Assembly (NCBI GenBank): GCA_029204225.1
Contig: CM055095.1
Coordinates: forward strand, 35,921,078-35,985,077
Source: Diphasiastrum complanatum
Lineage: Eukaryota > Streptophyta > Lycopodiopsida > Lycopodiales > Lycopodiaceae
Length of the DNA stretch: 64,000 nucleotides
Direction: 5' to 3'
In this document: in pieces, positions 43,441 to 55,620 of the stretch
How the letters are laid out: each line of letters begins with the position of its first letter
How positions within the stretch are numbered: position 1 is the first letter of the stretch
Made by a program: the position numbers and the translations under genes
Notes under the pieces: generated by a model
The model's database searches: none
Told to the model about the DNA's origin: nothing
Seen by the model: the letters and a program-made list of their open reading frames with translations, nothing else

Positions 43441-45399
43441 TTTGTACGTAGAGGTTTTTGGACATTTTAAATTCATTGAAAACATCATTTGTTGTTTCAT
43501 TGACACTACTAATTGCGAGAAGCATGTAAAGAGAATTCTTGCATGTTGGAGGCCTCTTTGAATGCAATCTTCCTATTCCTAGGGTGGTCGTATGAGGCTA
43601 TTAACATCCCCAATCCAATGCTTGGATTTGAATATTGGAGAGATGGAGAAAACATCTATTATTTGCAATTTTCATATCTAAATCTTTTCAATTTTTCCTC
43701 TTGTTGAGATGATTACAAGGATGAAAGATTATAGCCTTTGTTAATCATAGTAGATTTAACACCGTTTGCTCATAATACATGCTCATTCAACCACTTTTAT
43801 ATTGTACTTAGCCTACCAACCCCTAAATCTACATATGGGTTAGTAAAAGCACCTTAAAAAAAGTCAGTAGCACTTCAAATGTTTTGAAACTCTATTTCGG
43901 GTGCGACTATCTTGCGAGTGCTGCGAAAAGACAGGTTTAGGATTTTGTGACCATGACAAACAACAAAGTTCATTTTACTTTGCGATTTTAACTTTCGGTG
44001 TTTTTTCAAATCACCTTGTTGAAAATTGAAGGATATGCATCATATTAAACCTTTATATTTATCTCAAGTGCATCATCAAGTGCATAAAATTAGTTCTAAA
44101 AACCAAATGTACTAAGCATTGGTGGAGATCGACTTTTCAATGCGGTGAAGTCCAAAACAATTGGTCCCATCGTATTGATGAAAAACAAAGTACGAACTTA
44201 TATTAAAATCCTTGTTTTTTTTCTTTTTTGCATACATTACGATTGGTTTAAACTTAGCAATTTTCACAATTTCGATAAATTTCCATTGTTGTTGTTGTGG
44301 TTTCTCCCTATCCCAAGGCACCAAAAAAACCAACAAACCATTCTAGCAATGTGGCACCACTTGTGTTGCAATGTTGAAAGGGGCAAACATCATGCACAAT
44401 TTTTTATTCTATTGCTACTTTCTAACGAGTTTAAGAAAGCAAGAAAAGACTTAGATAGATGCTAATTATAAAGTGATTTCTACCTCAACAAATTTCATCC
44501 ACCATTGAATGTACGAAATTTGAAAATACACTTATGGATTACAATGTGTAAGTATATGAGAAAACCCAACAGTGAAAGCAACAATTTATTGTAGATATTG
44601 TAGAAGTCTCTTGGGATGAACACTACGTTGACTTTTCCAATGCATTTTCATGATTTCCTTACCATTCAAAGTTAAATTGGCAAACTACAATTTTGGTGTT
44701 TTGTCAAACTACCTTGTTTTCTTAACAAACGTGCAAATCTAGAATTTAGTGCATTAACATTGGTCAACCATAAATAAAATACTCTAAACATAGTAACACT
44801 ATCATTATGAGCACAAAATAAAAGACCAATAAATGAATGTAACTGATGTCATCGAGAACATGTAGCGCCATGCAATCTGTACTCAGTCACATTGCACTCA
44901 TCATCCACAAATACACAATGATGCATTACATTGCATGGTGCAGATATAGAAACAACTGTCTCTTTTGTGTTGAGATCCAAATTCCTTTTTGACAAAGGAA
45001 ACATTGTAGAATCAACATTATTGTCCACCGCTCCTACTATAGTAGGAGGACATCCCAAACGATACAACGCATACACGCACAAACAATTCATCTGCCAAAT
45101 TTGATGCCCATATCCATTAAATCCCACAATAATTTGCCTAGCACATACAACCAATAAAAACAAAGCATCTAGATGCAATAGTGTGTACTTGTACTCCATC
45201 CAATGACACACCATACTTTTTAGTGTCCCTCATAATCATCTATCTTCTAATCAACATGCAGCTCGACGAATTGAACGCACAAAGCTGGTCGTGTCTCGCA
45301 AGCAAACAACACACAACACCCACCAATCATCATCCACCAAACTTGTTGAAAACTAAAGTCCATCATCACATAAACCCACGTCGATCTTGTTCCAATTAG
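43441..45399. other. Unassigned sequence with one open minus-strand frame
   Basis: No transposon motif or host gene is recognised in nearly 2 kb. The longest frame is 121 codons on the minus strand (45214-44849), with MVCHWMEYKYTLLHLDALF and HHCVFVDDECNVTEYRLHG. It has Cys and His residues but no family signature, and may be chance or a gene relic. Confidence 0.3.
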
Positions 45400-46404
45400 G
45401 AACAATCCCGTGATGCACAAAGCTATGGAAGACGCAATGAGGGAAGAAGATGAAGAATCAGATGATGATTCCACACTGGGACCTACATCTATTCACGCCT
45501 GGACTCCTTCCATTGCATCAAACTCAGTCTCAACGAGCCTATTTAATGAATCGTTGATGGAATAGATCACGAAGCTACATAAACAGTAGATGGAGTAACT
45601 CATAGCCTAGTTTGACCAAGAACTGAAAGCTATTCAGAATACTGCAGCACCACAATCAGAGCCTTATCAGCAACAATATGCTCGACGGGACAACGCTTTG
45701 GCGTCCCAACTACACTTCAAATGAGTGTACTGAAGCAAAACTTGAAGATGACACACAGATACTGCCACCTGTGTAATGCGTCCTTGGACGACACTACTTA
45801 TTGCCCCTACAATCCATGGATCATACAACAGAAGAGAGGTCAGTTCTAGACCTCTTATGCTTACTATCAGGGAGCACCTAATGTATCACCAAGGCTTGAA
45901 CCAGCCCCTCAACAATAGAGAATGGCACTACCAGCACCACTAGGGCCGAACAATTCTCAACTAGCTTAGGCGAATCTCACGACGGTAGAAACTAAAATAT
46001 TTCTCCAACAAGAAATGCAACAACGGTATGGACCTGAGGAATTTTTTATTGATCCTGCCTTTAACGAGTATTATGCCACATATATTGCACAGCCACAATG
46101 CCAAGGGGGCAGATTGTATGGATGCTATGGATGTAGAGAAGGACATTGGATTGTCAAATGTCCAAACAAAGGAGATTATATGCCCTTCTGTCGTGAGTGT
46201 GAATATGGACACTACAACAAGAATTGTGCCCATTGAGAGCCAGTCCAGTCCCAGCATTGAATCAGATTGCAGTTCAATCAACAAGCACAAGCACAAATCC
46301 ACACCAAGTCGCACAAAGGAGACCAGGAATGTCCATCACCACAAACATGATGACAAATTGTACCCCTACTATCTTGATTGGTATGTCATCTACCACACAC
46401 ATGA
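45400..46404 (+). pseudogene. Ty3-A gag C-terminal half (second old copy)
   Basis: The fragment aligns with 9990-10790: the acidic linker AMEDAMREEDEESDDD, Gln-rich spacer, a decayed first knuckle pair (CHLCNASLDDTTYC) and the second pair CYGCREGHWIVKC and CRECEYGHYNKNC (about 46117-46210). Stops and frameshifts are common. It ends next to an inverted continuation of the same element. Confidence 0.75.
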
Positions 46405-47095
46405 TTGATCAGCTAGCTTGATGACAAACTTGAAAGCTTTCAAGCATTGTAGACCCCATTTCTCGTACAAAGTAGTGGAGATAAAATTGACACCTGATCC
46501 TCCATCTACTAAAACAGCTTCTTTTCCATAGAGTTTATGCTTGATAGGAAGAGTGATATTATGCTGCTCACTCTCCTAGGATGCTCCCACGTTCAAAACA
46601 TTGTTGGCTTCTTTGAATTTTACACAGGGTAATGGTTCTCTAGGTGTTGTGTTCAGTTGTGTTCATCCAATTTGTCAAGATACCCTTTACTTGAGGTGCA
46701 AGTCGAAGGAACTCTCCAATAGAGATGTTCATTCTACTGGATAGAATGCTTGTCAACAATTCTATCCTTGGATCTTTGGGTTCAACAATATGAAATGGTT
46801 TTTTCCGATGATGTAGTCATACGTTCACATTAGACCTTTGTGATGAACCTTGCAATGACGTTGCTTGTTGATCTCTTGTTGGCAAAGGGGCTTGAGGAGT
46901 TGTTGGTTGTTCTATAGCTTTTGCAACTTCTTTGGTCTGTTCTTCTTGTATACGATGTCTGATCTTCTAATATCATCTTTTCTCTTACTTCACATTAGAT
47001 ATTCTCTTCTTGACTTGGAAGGTTGATTAGCTGGCACTGATATTGAGTGAGGTGAAGATGGAAGTACCTCATTGCGCTTTTGTGCTCATGTAACA
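46405..47095 (-). pseudogene. Ty3-A gag end and protease first half (inverted block)
   Basis: On the minus strand it reads from about 47095 as AQKRNEVLPSSP (matching AHKRKEVAPSPP near 10855), then the PFHIVEPKDP block, then LPIKHKLYGKEAVLVDGGSG and ends KLADQS at about 46402. That is the segment expected between the gag at 45400-46404 and the protease end at 47110, but flipped. Active-site residues are again Asp-Gly-Gly. Confidence 0.7.
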
Positions 47096-47109
47096 ATTGA
47101 CACTGGACC

Positions 47110-47275
47110 ATTACGATCATTGCCTATTGGATTTTGTTGGGTCGACCTTGGTTGTGAGTTGCACAAGTAGTTCACATTGGGAAACTGGCAAAATCACATT
47201 CAAGAATAGAGAGCGGGCAATAAACGTGGATCCCTTCACATGGGCGGTGAAGCATGTACCACCCAAAGTTGATAA
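47110..47275 (+). pseudogene. Ty3-A protease end
   Basis: Plus-strand sense GRPWL and VAQVVH, then ETGKITFKNRERAINVDPFT, matching 11620-11760. It is truncated at about 47275 by minus-strand copia-4 RT sequence. Confidence 0.7.
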
Positions 47276-48570
47276 CAATTCACCATCTGGATTGAGCTTC
47301 AACTTGAAGATCCACTTAGTGTCAATAATCTTTGCATCAGGAGGAACTTGACAAGATGCCAGGTCTTGTTCTTCATCATCTATATCCAAAATAGTACATT
47401 GTCTTGAATTTAAGAAGGCTCTACAGCTTTGAACTGTAAGCTTGTTAATAGAAAGCAAATTCTTTGTCAGCTTAGGTACATAAGTATGTTCTTAAGCAAT
47501 GTTGAGTTACCATTTGGAAGATGAAGGCATATGGGACCTTGGCCTTCAATCTGATGTGTACTGGAGTCACCGAAGTAAATATACTTTGAATTTGCTAGCA
47601 TGAGTTCCTTGAATAGGAACTTGCATGGAGTCATGTGCTGAGAAGCACCAGAATCAAGATACCACAGAAGGGCATCTCTACTTTCTTGATCTTGTACCAT
47701 TATTAGTGTTAGGTCTTCATGAGAGATTTTGACAGAATCAGATCCCCCATCCTACAACATCTTCTTCTTTGCTTCATTGTGCTTGAGAACTCGACAGTCC
47801 TTGATGTCGTGATTGTTTCTCTTGTAGTATTTGTAAAAGAGTTTGGTCTTTGGCTTTTGATGTTGTTGATTGTGCTGTTGTAGTTGTTGGTCTAAATCAG
47901 TCTGCTCAACTTTAGTCTTCTTGTCCTTTGAGCTTCTCTTTTTATAAAACTATTGCTTATTCAAATAGAGAGCAATTGTCTTCATATTTGACGTGGATAA
48001 GCTTTTCCTTCTTACTTTTTTATGCAATAAACTTTCTGTCAACTTTTGCAGAGACAGGTCAGGAGCATTTCTCAAGAGCAATACTAAGTTGTCGTAAGAG
48101 GGAGGAAGACTGGATAGCAGAGACATGTTAGCATCTTCGTCCGATACTGGCGAACCTACTGTAGCTAGCTAGTTGAGCAGCTATTTGAATTTGTTCAAAT
48201 GATCAGTGATTGAGGTCCCTTCACTCATCTTGAGTGACATGATCTTCTTTCTCAAGATGAGACGAGTCGATACATTTGTCGTTTCATTGAGACCAAAAAG
48301 AATGTCCCATGCCTCTTTGGAGATGGAACAATTTGCTACATGAGCTATTTGTGAATTATTAAGATTCAGAGATACGATGGAAAGTGCTTTGCCATCCTTA
48401 GCTTCTCAAGCAATCATCATGTTAGGTTCAGCCGGTTTGGCTATTGAACCATTGACGTATCCCCAAACTTCTTTCTCAATGAGTGTCATCTTCATTTTGA
48501 ATTTCCACATTTGGAAGTCATCAACATTGAACTTATTGATCAAGCGGATTTCATAAGATGTACCTTTCAT
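47276..48570 (-). pseudogene. Copia-4 gag and protease fused to an RT remnant
   Basis: Gag begins near 48570 (MKGTSYEIRLINKFN) and carries the UBN2-type pattern: VWGYVNGS, AWDILFGLNE, SSLPPSYDNLV. A decayed zinc knuckle KRNNHDIKDC is near 47825. Protease WYLDSGASQHMTPCK follows (about 47668-47624), then SINKL. Sequence then jumps to the start of RT (IIDTKWIFKLKLNPDGE, about 47336-47286), so all of integrase is deleted. No LTR or primer site was found upstream. Confidence 0.75.
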
Positions 48571-48869
48571 AATGAATGATCTAAAAAATTATAAAATAGT
48601 CGTGAATACTGTAACAGTCTGAGTATGCCGTCAAAAATATATTGTACAGGCTAATTTCCCTACGTGTGGCTACTCGGCTAACCCAAGTAGCCGGCTACGG
48701 GACAAGTGCCCCGACTGATAAGTCAATGATGGGTCACGTCCCGGTCACAACTGAATAAAACAAATCTTATGAATTGTATACAGATTACAGTATCACATTT
48801 TAAGTTTACATAAAATTTATATTAGATTTACTCTGATTTCTAACTGTTTGTCCTATCGGCTACTTTACA
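48571..48869. other. No gene seen between two copia fragments
   Basis: This 300-bp stretch has a GC-rich part (CGGCTAACCCAAGTAGCCGGCT, 48679-48700, partly self-complementary). It might be the leader or LTR remnant of copia-4. Nothing else is supported. Confidence 0.35.
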
Positions 48870-49325
48870 TTAATCTGATTCAAATTCTACTTTACGTCCT
48901 GAATCTGCAGTTATGTTGACAAAGAGTTGATTCATAGAAAGATTTGGTACATGAAGGGCATTGGACAATAGCTTGAATTGATTATTTAAGAAGTGTAATC
49001 TTATTCTACCTTCACCTTTGATAGCATGTGTGCTATTGCCACCAAGGTGAACATATTTTTTGGTACTGTAAGACGTATAGGACTCAAAACAACCAATCTG
49101 GCTGGTCATATGTTGAGTGGTTTTGAAATCAAGAAACCATGAGCTATTGTCTGATGCTTTCTGATGATTTGTCATGAATGCATCATGATCCACTTATGGA
49201 TTGGGGTGAGATGCCTCTGTAGCTGCATTTGCCTGTTGATTCGATTGCCCTTTCTTGTTGTTCTTGGCCTCTAGTATCTGGCAACCTTGAATCTTGTGGT
49301 TGGTACATGTAGGGAGTATAGATTC
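48870..49325 (-). pseudogene. Copia-5 protease region
   Basis: On the minus strand, part of a zinc-knuckle region (TNHKIQGCQ) and a Gln/Asn-rich spacer lead to SSWFLDFKTTQHMTSQIGCF, a protease with the catalytic DSGA changed to DFKT, and LGGNSTHAIKGEGRIRL, LHVPNLS. It is inactive by that change alone. It is bounded at 49329 by a Ty3-A LTR piece. A related fragment is at 55329-55620. Confidence 0.65.
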
Positions 49326-49328
49326 GAT

Positions 49329-49590
49329 GGTGAACAGCCCTCCACCTGTCAAAAGGGTTAGAACACTTGGATAGGAACCTAACTGTGCTTAGTTGCTAGT
49401 AGATGCTTTCTACACTCTACAATAACACTATCCCACTTTAACTCTACTTTCAACTAACACTAATCACAAGCATTCATCAAGATAGTAGGTGAAAAGGGTG
49501 AGAAAGAGATGTGAGATGGAGGTTAGCTCATGTGCTCAATATGCATGCTAAAGGAAAAGCCATAACTACTAAAAATAAACTAACAGTTTC
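49329..49590 (-). repeat. Ty3-A LTR fragment, minus strand
   Basis: The reverse complement of this segment matches the 3' part of the Ty3-A LTR, including GTTAGGNNCCTATCCA, CTAACC and TTGACAGG near its end. It covers roughly the last third of an LTR; no internal sequence is attached. Confidence 0.65.
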
Positions 49591-50447
49591 TCCTTGAGCT
49601 CAGACAGCCGAACCATTTGAAGAACAATTGCATCGGGCTTCCGGCTGATCTTTATCCATGGATCTAAGCTTAAAAGGTAACCAATCCTATTCTCTACACA
49701 TTCGAATGTCAAAGCATCTGAAGAACATTGAAGACCTGGCCATCTTCAACGACTTCAACAAAATGAATCTTTTCTGTCAGTTTGCAGAAATGAAATGTTT
49801 TTGCATACAATCTACATAAATACAAAGGAAAGTCTAACAGGCAAACCTGTCGGGGTTTTGCGAGTTTTGCGAGTTCCATTTGATAGTTTTTGATAGCACA
49901 TGGTGTGCCATAAATTTTGCTTACTCCTCGACCACATTTCCTTGGTCCCAACTGTTTTGATTCAAGGACATCTTATTGAAAGCTCTTGCAATTTTTATAC
50001 ATAGCCAGCTTATTAATATGATATGCATTTTGGAATGGTTATCTTGATGGTAAGTGTACCATCTTATTAAACAATTGACAATGGAGAGGCAAAAGTCAAT
50101 TTACTTCAAACAACAAATTCTCTCATAAAATGCATGTGAACTTCCTCTTTTCTTTAGCCATGGATTATCGTACATAGAAGTGGATTGATTGGTTTAATGT
50201 TTAGGTTTTTAATTCAATATTTTAATTTACAGAACTAGTAGGTGGATACATCCTTAAAATTATCTAACACTTGATGATAACTGAATGATGTCCCTTAGAC
50301 TCTACTTTCATTAATGCCTTCTCTTAACCTCCTTAATTAATTCATGTATATTATCCAAAGTCACTACAAATCACTCCACATTCTTTCATGTTTGACCCTA
50401 CTCTTCCAACTTGCGATGTTGAGTCCCCTTCCATGCATAATTCAAAT
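49591..50447. other. Unassigned sequence
   Basis: An 80-codon minus-strand frame (49951-49709, with YGTPCAIKNYQMELAKL) has no recognisable family. The rest is AT-rich. No promoter or RNA gene was seen. Confidence 0.35.
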
Positions 50448-50978
50448 ACCAATGTTCGATACCCAAAATTTTCGATACACACATTTTCGATATCCAAAAT
50501 TTAGAAACCCCAAAATTCGATTTTCAAAATTCGATATCCAAAATTCGATACCCAAATTCGATTCCCAAAATTTTCGATTCCCAAAATTTTTTATACCCAA
50601 AATTTTCGATACCCAAAATTTTTTATTCCCAAAATTCGATACACACATTTTCGACACCCAAAATTTTTGATTCCCAAAATTCAATACACCCAAAATTTTT
50701 TACTCTCATAATTCGATACCCAAAATTTTTTATTCCCAAAAATTTCGATACCCAAAATTTTTGATTCCCATTTCAAAAATTCGATATCCAAAATTCAATA
50801 TCCAAAATTCGATTTTCAAAATTCGATACCCAAAATTTTCAATTCCCAAATTTCAATACCCAAAATTTTCGATTCCCCAAATTCGATACCCAAAATTTTT
50901 TATTCCCAAAATTTTTGATACCTTGAATTTTCGATTCCCAAAATTTTCGATACCCAGAATTTTCGATACCCAAAATTA
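50448..50978 (+). repeat. 16-bp minisatellite array
   Basis: There are about 33 imperfect tandem copies of a unit close to GATACCCAAAATTTTC, alternating with GATTCCCAAAATTTTC. The array yields long open frames on both strands only because the unit has no stop; these encode monotonous Phe/Lys/Pro repeats and are not real genes. Confidence 0.9.
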
Positions 50979-51006
50979 TTATAGATTGAATAATAATTCT
51001 ATTACA

Positions 51007-51400
51007 TAACCAAGCCCAACCTAACCCAACCCACTCAAGCCCAACCCAACCCGCCCACTCAAACCCAATCCAACCCAACCCAATATCAGACCCAAACCAC
51101 CCAATCCCAACCTATTCAGAACTCCCACTCCATACAAATCAAACCCACTCTGAGCCAACCAACATTTCACCCATTCTTTTCAACATACACTAATGCTAAG
51201 GTTCCAAATCAAGTAGAGTAGACACACATGATGCAACCATAAATGTATTTTTCAGTAACAACATGTGTAGCATACATCAATTAAAATCTTGGGATCAGTA
51301 GCCATGTAGCACCCAATAAATCCGCAAAAGTGATAAATATGACTGATACGAAGTATTGCAATAAAATCACCATAATCTAAAGCAACTGAGAACTATCTAA
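51007..51400 (+). repeat. CCAAC-rich low-complexity tract and spacer
   Basis: From 51010 to 51115 the sequence is a degenerate run of AACCC/CCAAC words. It is not the plant telomere repeat CCCTAAA. The remainder to 51400 shows nothing recognisable. Confidence 0.6.
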
Positions 51401-51554
51401 TCCTCGTCCGAAATCTCCAAGGCCTCATCATCCACGAATATGCATTTTTTCTGAGGTTTCTTCACACCTATTGGGACATGCTCATTATCTCTTGTTGCCT
51501 CCAACAACCTGGCCATGGATTTATTGACTTACGAAAGAAAACTGTAAATCCGAA

Positions 51555-53290
51555 AAAGATTTAACTTCTCTAACCGTCTTCGGTATCGGCCACTCAAGCA
51601 TTGTCTTGACCTTACTCTCATCAATCTTCAATCCACTACGGGTGATGTTATGACCGAGGTACAATAACTCATGCTTAAAAACTCATATTTAGATTCTTTA
51701 GCATAAAGTTTCTCTCGTCTGAGAATATCTAAGACAGTCGTAAGATGACTCAAATGCTCCTTAAGTGTCCTACTATAGATGAAAATGTCATCTAAGCATA
51801 CAACCACACACTTCCCTAGATATGGACGAAAAAGATCGTTTATCATCTATTGGAACGTAGCCGGTCAACCCAAAAGGAAGCACGAGAAATTCATAATGAC
51901 CGAATCTCATCTGAAAACCAATTTTTGCACATCATTCGGATGAATTCTAATCTGATGATATCCGGATAAAAGATCTATCTTTGTGAAGTATTTAGCTCCA
52001 CCTAATCGATCTACCAGATCTTCCATACGAGGCAAAGGATATATTTTTTTTAATAGTTACCTTTTTCAACCCCTTGTAGTCCACACACAACCTGAAGCCT
52101 CCATCTTTCTTCGATTAAAGAAGAACAGGAGCACCCCAAGCTGACTTACTTGGCTGAATATGACCCATCGTCAGGTAACTTTCAATTTGCTTAGCAATCT
52201 CTATCTCTTCTTTCTGAGAGAACCTATTAGGTTGTCTAGAGATAGGGTGACTACCTGGAATTAACTCTATCTTATGGTCTACCAATCTGGATGGCAGTAT
52301 TCCATGAGGTAATTCTACTGGAAATACATCTTTAAATTCAGACAATATCTTATTCTTCTCAATTTCCTCCTGATCTAAGTCTACAGAGTTAAGAATCTTT
52401 ATTCACAACTACTTAGGTGCATTTCAGATAAATCCAAAATTAGCTTAGCAAATAAAGAATAAGCTTCATATTGCGAATCAAAAATTTTCATTACATTAAT
52501 AAATGAACTCATCCCAGATGGATGTACATATTTGTCTCCAAACAATGTAACTATTTCTTTACCCTCCTGAAAAGAGAGAACATGCTTCTCAAAATCTATC
52601 TCAGGATGCTTATTAAATAACCACTCGTATCCTAGAATTATGTTTGTACGTGCTAAATCTAAAACGTGAAAATCGATTAACTCTCTATAATCTTGGATCC
52701 AAACTGGGAGTCTTAGAACTTTAACATCCCACGTCTCCAACTCCGCACCTGAAGCTAGATATACTCGATATCTATGGTTATTGGCTTCAATTTCCAGGCC
52801 GAGTTTCTGCACAAGACCAGAGTTAATGAAATTATGAGTAGATCCACTGTCCACAAAAATACTAACTTCATGTCCTTTAACAGTGCCTTTCAAATGAAAT
52901 AAATCATTTGGCAAGAATGATGTAGTACTAAAAGAACAATCGCACTCACAATTAACTTTATTAATTTCCAGCTTAAGATTTTCTTTACCTGGCATCTCAA
53001 TCACTTGATCTACACCTTTCTTTCGCTCAGGGCAGAATTTCATAATGTGTCCAAGCTAACTACGATGGAAACACACATTGGTCCTTCTTGCCTTTTTCTG
53101 ACAAATGCTTCTTTTGTCTAAACTCAGATGCAGCTTGATCTAGTTCATCAAAATACTTAGATTTTTTGTTACCACGAACTCTTTTCTTTCCTTTTTTCTA
53201 GATGTGTCCGGATGATCCAGATGGATTAGCATGTAATTGCTCTCTAGATGCCACCATTGCAAGTCCCGCTGCGCTCGATAGATCGCTTAT
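51555..53290 (-). pseudogene. Ty3-C gag end, protease and RT (different Ty3 lineage)
   Basis: Minus strand, from the right: gag tail with a decayed zinc knuckle region (LGHIMKFCPERKKG), protease HEVSIFVDSGSTHNFINSG (about 52862-52812), a linker, the RT start VELPHGILPSRLVDHKIEL and WGAPVLL (52345-52115), then a decayed middle and the catalytic VVVCLDDIFIYSRT with LRREKLYA (51846-51690) and KTVREVKSF. DSG protease, LDD box and the EFKDVFP block resemble the chromovirus side rather than Athila. It is truncated in RT. Frame breaks are frequent, but the protease ORF (53043-52399) is long and open. Confidence 0.8.
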
Positions 53291-53319
53291 AGTCTCATTT
53301 CACTTCCCTCTTTCCAACA

Positions 53320-53544
53320 TGGTATTAGAGCTCTATTACTATTTGATATCTTTCACGATATCATTAGATACTTTTTATAGTATTAAACCAAAACATACTT
53401 GCTCTTAATTCTTCAATTTGTGATATCAAATTTCAGTATCAGATGGATTCTCAAAGTAAAGCAGGTCTCATTACAAAAAAGCTAAATGGATTCAATTATT
53501 ATTTGTGGAAATTTAAGATGAAGACCTTGCTAATCGCCAACGAG
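53320..53544 (+). pseudogene. Copia-6 primer site, leader and gag start
   Basis: TGGTATTAGAGC at 53320-53331 is a copia primer site variant. After a 110-bp leader, an ATG at 53443 opens MDSQSKAGLITKKLNGFN and the YYLWKFKMKTLL block typical of copia gag. It is cut after 34 codons by the Ty3-A LTR at 53545. The rest of this element is not found nearby. Confidence 0.7.
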
Positions 53545-54392
53545 TGTTGGGGGTATTCCCAACACAGAACAAATAAATAAAGTTGGTGAATAAATGTGTT
53601 ACGAGGGCATGGCTTCCTGCGCGTATAAGCCCATGGCCCAATGAGCACGCAAGTTAATTGTAAATAGAAATAATAGACTTGGGCCCTTTTGCGATTAAAA
53701 TAAAACTTGAGGCCCAAAGTCAAGTTAGAACTTAGTATTAAACTTTTTTAAGTTGTGTCCAATTTTGGACTCACATGAATCTTGTGATTTCTAATGTACT
53801 TTTTGTGGACCCTTGGATTAAGTTGGGTCGAAGATGAATGGATAGGATCAATGTACATATTAATAGGATTTTGGGGCAAGGGCCTTCCCCATTTATAAAA
53901 AGGCACCATTTGTACTCTATTTTTCATGCTTAATAGAGGGGAGGAGACTCTATCATTTTGGGAGCTCAAGCATCCTCAATTGCTAATCACTCTCTGCTTA
54001 TGCTTTTGTAGTGATTTGTGTGTTATTTCCCATTTGCTATGTTTTTAGTTTATGCTAGTTATGTTTTTCCATAAGCAATGATATTGAGCATTTGAGCCAA
54101 CCTCCATCTCAAATCTCTCTCACTCTTTCTCTCTTTCCCTCTCTCTCTCTCTTCTACTCTTCTCTTTCCCTTCACTCAAACCATGTGAAATGTTAGTTTA
54201 GCAGAGTAGAGTTAGCAGTGGGTAGTGTTAAGGGTGATAGATTTAGTGTAAAAGTAAAGAAGTATCTAAAAGTTGCATCTTTACATAGTTAGGCATCTAT
54301 CCAGCGTTCTAACCCTTGTTGACAGGCGCAGGGTCACTGAATAGAAATGTGTCGTGCACATACAAATGTGATGATAATAAAATAATGCTACA
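53545..54392 (+). repeat. Ty3-A LTR, copy 3
   Basis: It starts TGTTGGGGG with the palindrome TGTTGGGGGTATTCCCAACA and ends CTACA (848 bp). It has TATA box TTTATAAAAAGG at 53892-53903. The last 50 bp differ from copies 1 and 2. It is followed by a primer site, so it is a 5' LTR. Confidence 0.85.
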
Positions 54393-54393
54393 C

Positions 54394-55328
54394 TGGTCGT
54401 TGCTGGGGATAGGTTCTCTCTAACTAGTATAGCTGCCATTTTAGTTAATTCTTGATTTTTAGAGTAGTTTTAGGTGGATTTTGGGGTAGGAAGAGTTAGT
54501 TTTTTGTATTTTTTTTGTGTTTGGACTGTTCCCAGGTAGCGGAGGAGATGTGAGAGGGTAGAGGAGGCCCTAAACAGGCTCTAAGGGCTTGACATCCAAA
54601 CCAGAACTTGAAAAATCCAAAAAAAAAAAAAAGACACACCAATCTTCATTTTGGACGGAAAAAGAGCCAAAAATCTCATCAGATTTTATTTTTTCCAAAA
54701 CTAGTGAGAGTTAACCCTCGCACGACTCGCAGCAACTCCAGGGTACTGTCCCAAAACTACATAGAAGCCTACGAGAGTTAGTTCCAAGCCAATTGCAAAA
54801 TCAGAGAAAAAACCATAAAAATTCAAAAAATCCTTGTAAAAAACAAAAAAAAAATTCAGATTTCCATAAGAACTCTCACAGAGTTCTCTGAAGTTCCATC
54901 TCAGTGAAACCAGGACAAAAAGAAACTTGCGAGAGTTAGTTCAGAGCCCAAGTACCAGTGCGAGAATTCCCAGGGGGAAAAAGACGAGAAAACCCCAAAG
55001 AACCCTCACAAACACCAGAATTTTTAGTTCCACTGGTCAAGAACCCTTGTAGAGAATTTTGAAGTTCCATCTCAGTGAGACCAGGACACATAAGAGTCTG
55101 CGAGAGTTAGTTTGATTCCAATGAGCAGAAAATTGGATTTAAGTGCTGAAAATTCACTAAAATTTGAAGATCCGGAAAATCCTTACAAAAGTAACTCTCA
55201 CAGACCACTCCAATCGATCCAAAATATCATTTTCCATCAATGATGAAATTTGTGAGAGTTAGTACTGATTATTGGTGAAGATCAGGCCAAAATAGTGGCT
55301 TTGAACCCTCACAAATAGTGAAATTTTC
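54394..55328 (+). repeat. Ty3-A primer site and leader copy 3, truncated
   Basis: A decayed tRNA-Asp site (TGGTCGTTGCTGGGGAT, 54394-54410) is followed by leader collinear with the first two copies. Inverted-repeat modules are at 54871-54937 and 55042-55108 (67 nt each) and 55193-55260 (68 nt). The leader stops at about 55328, where minus-strand copia-5 sequence starts. Confidence 0.75.
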
Positions 55329-55620
55329 CATAAACGCTCCTTCGTCCATGTCGATTGTAGGAGATTGAGATGATATTACGACTGCATTTGCCTGTTGATC
55401 TGGTTGCTTATTGGCGTTCTTTCCTTTTTGAATCTCGGATCTCATGATTAGTGTGTTTGCAATACTTACATAACATCTTCTTATTCGATTGTGGACTTGA
55501 TAATTGCTCTTGACTCTAAGTTGGCTTCTGATTCGATGCAAAATGTTTAGAGATTTTCTTCTTCTGTCGCTTCACTTTGGAATCATTAGTACTAAAGTGA
55601 TTTCGTAGCCAAACAATTAT
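55329..55620 (-). pseudogene. Copia-5 gag end with zinc knuckle
   Basis: On the minus strand it encodes a basic stretch (KVKRQKKKISKHF), then CKYCKHTNHEIRDS, a zinc knuckle whose last Cys has become Ser, and a spacer. It is related to the piece at 49325-49193 and overlaps it in coverage, so the two are separate copies rather than two halves of one. Confidence 0.55.

Noticed and set aside
44849-45214. A 121-codon minus-strand frame as a host gene
   Set aside because: No family motif, start context or neighbouring exon supports it; it is mentioned only as part of unassigned sequence.
50344-51009. Phe/Pro/Lys-repeat frames on both strands
   Set aside because: They arise from a stop-free 16-bp minisatellite unit and appear in several frames at once.
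51007-51115. Telomere-like CCCAAC run
   Set aside because: The words are CCAAC/AACCC, not the plant CCCTAAA repeat, and the order is irregular.
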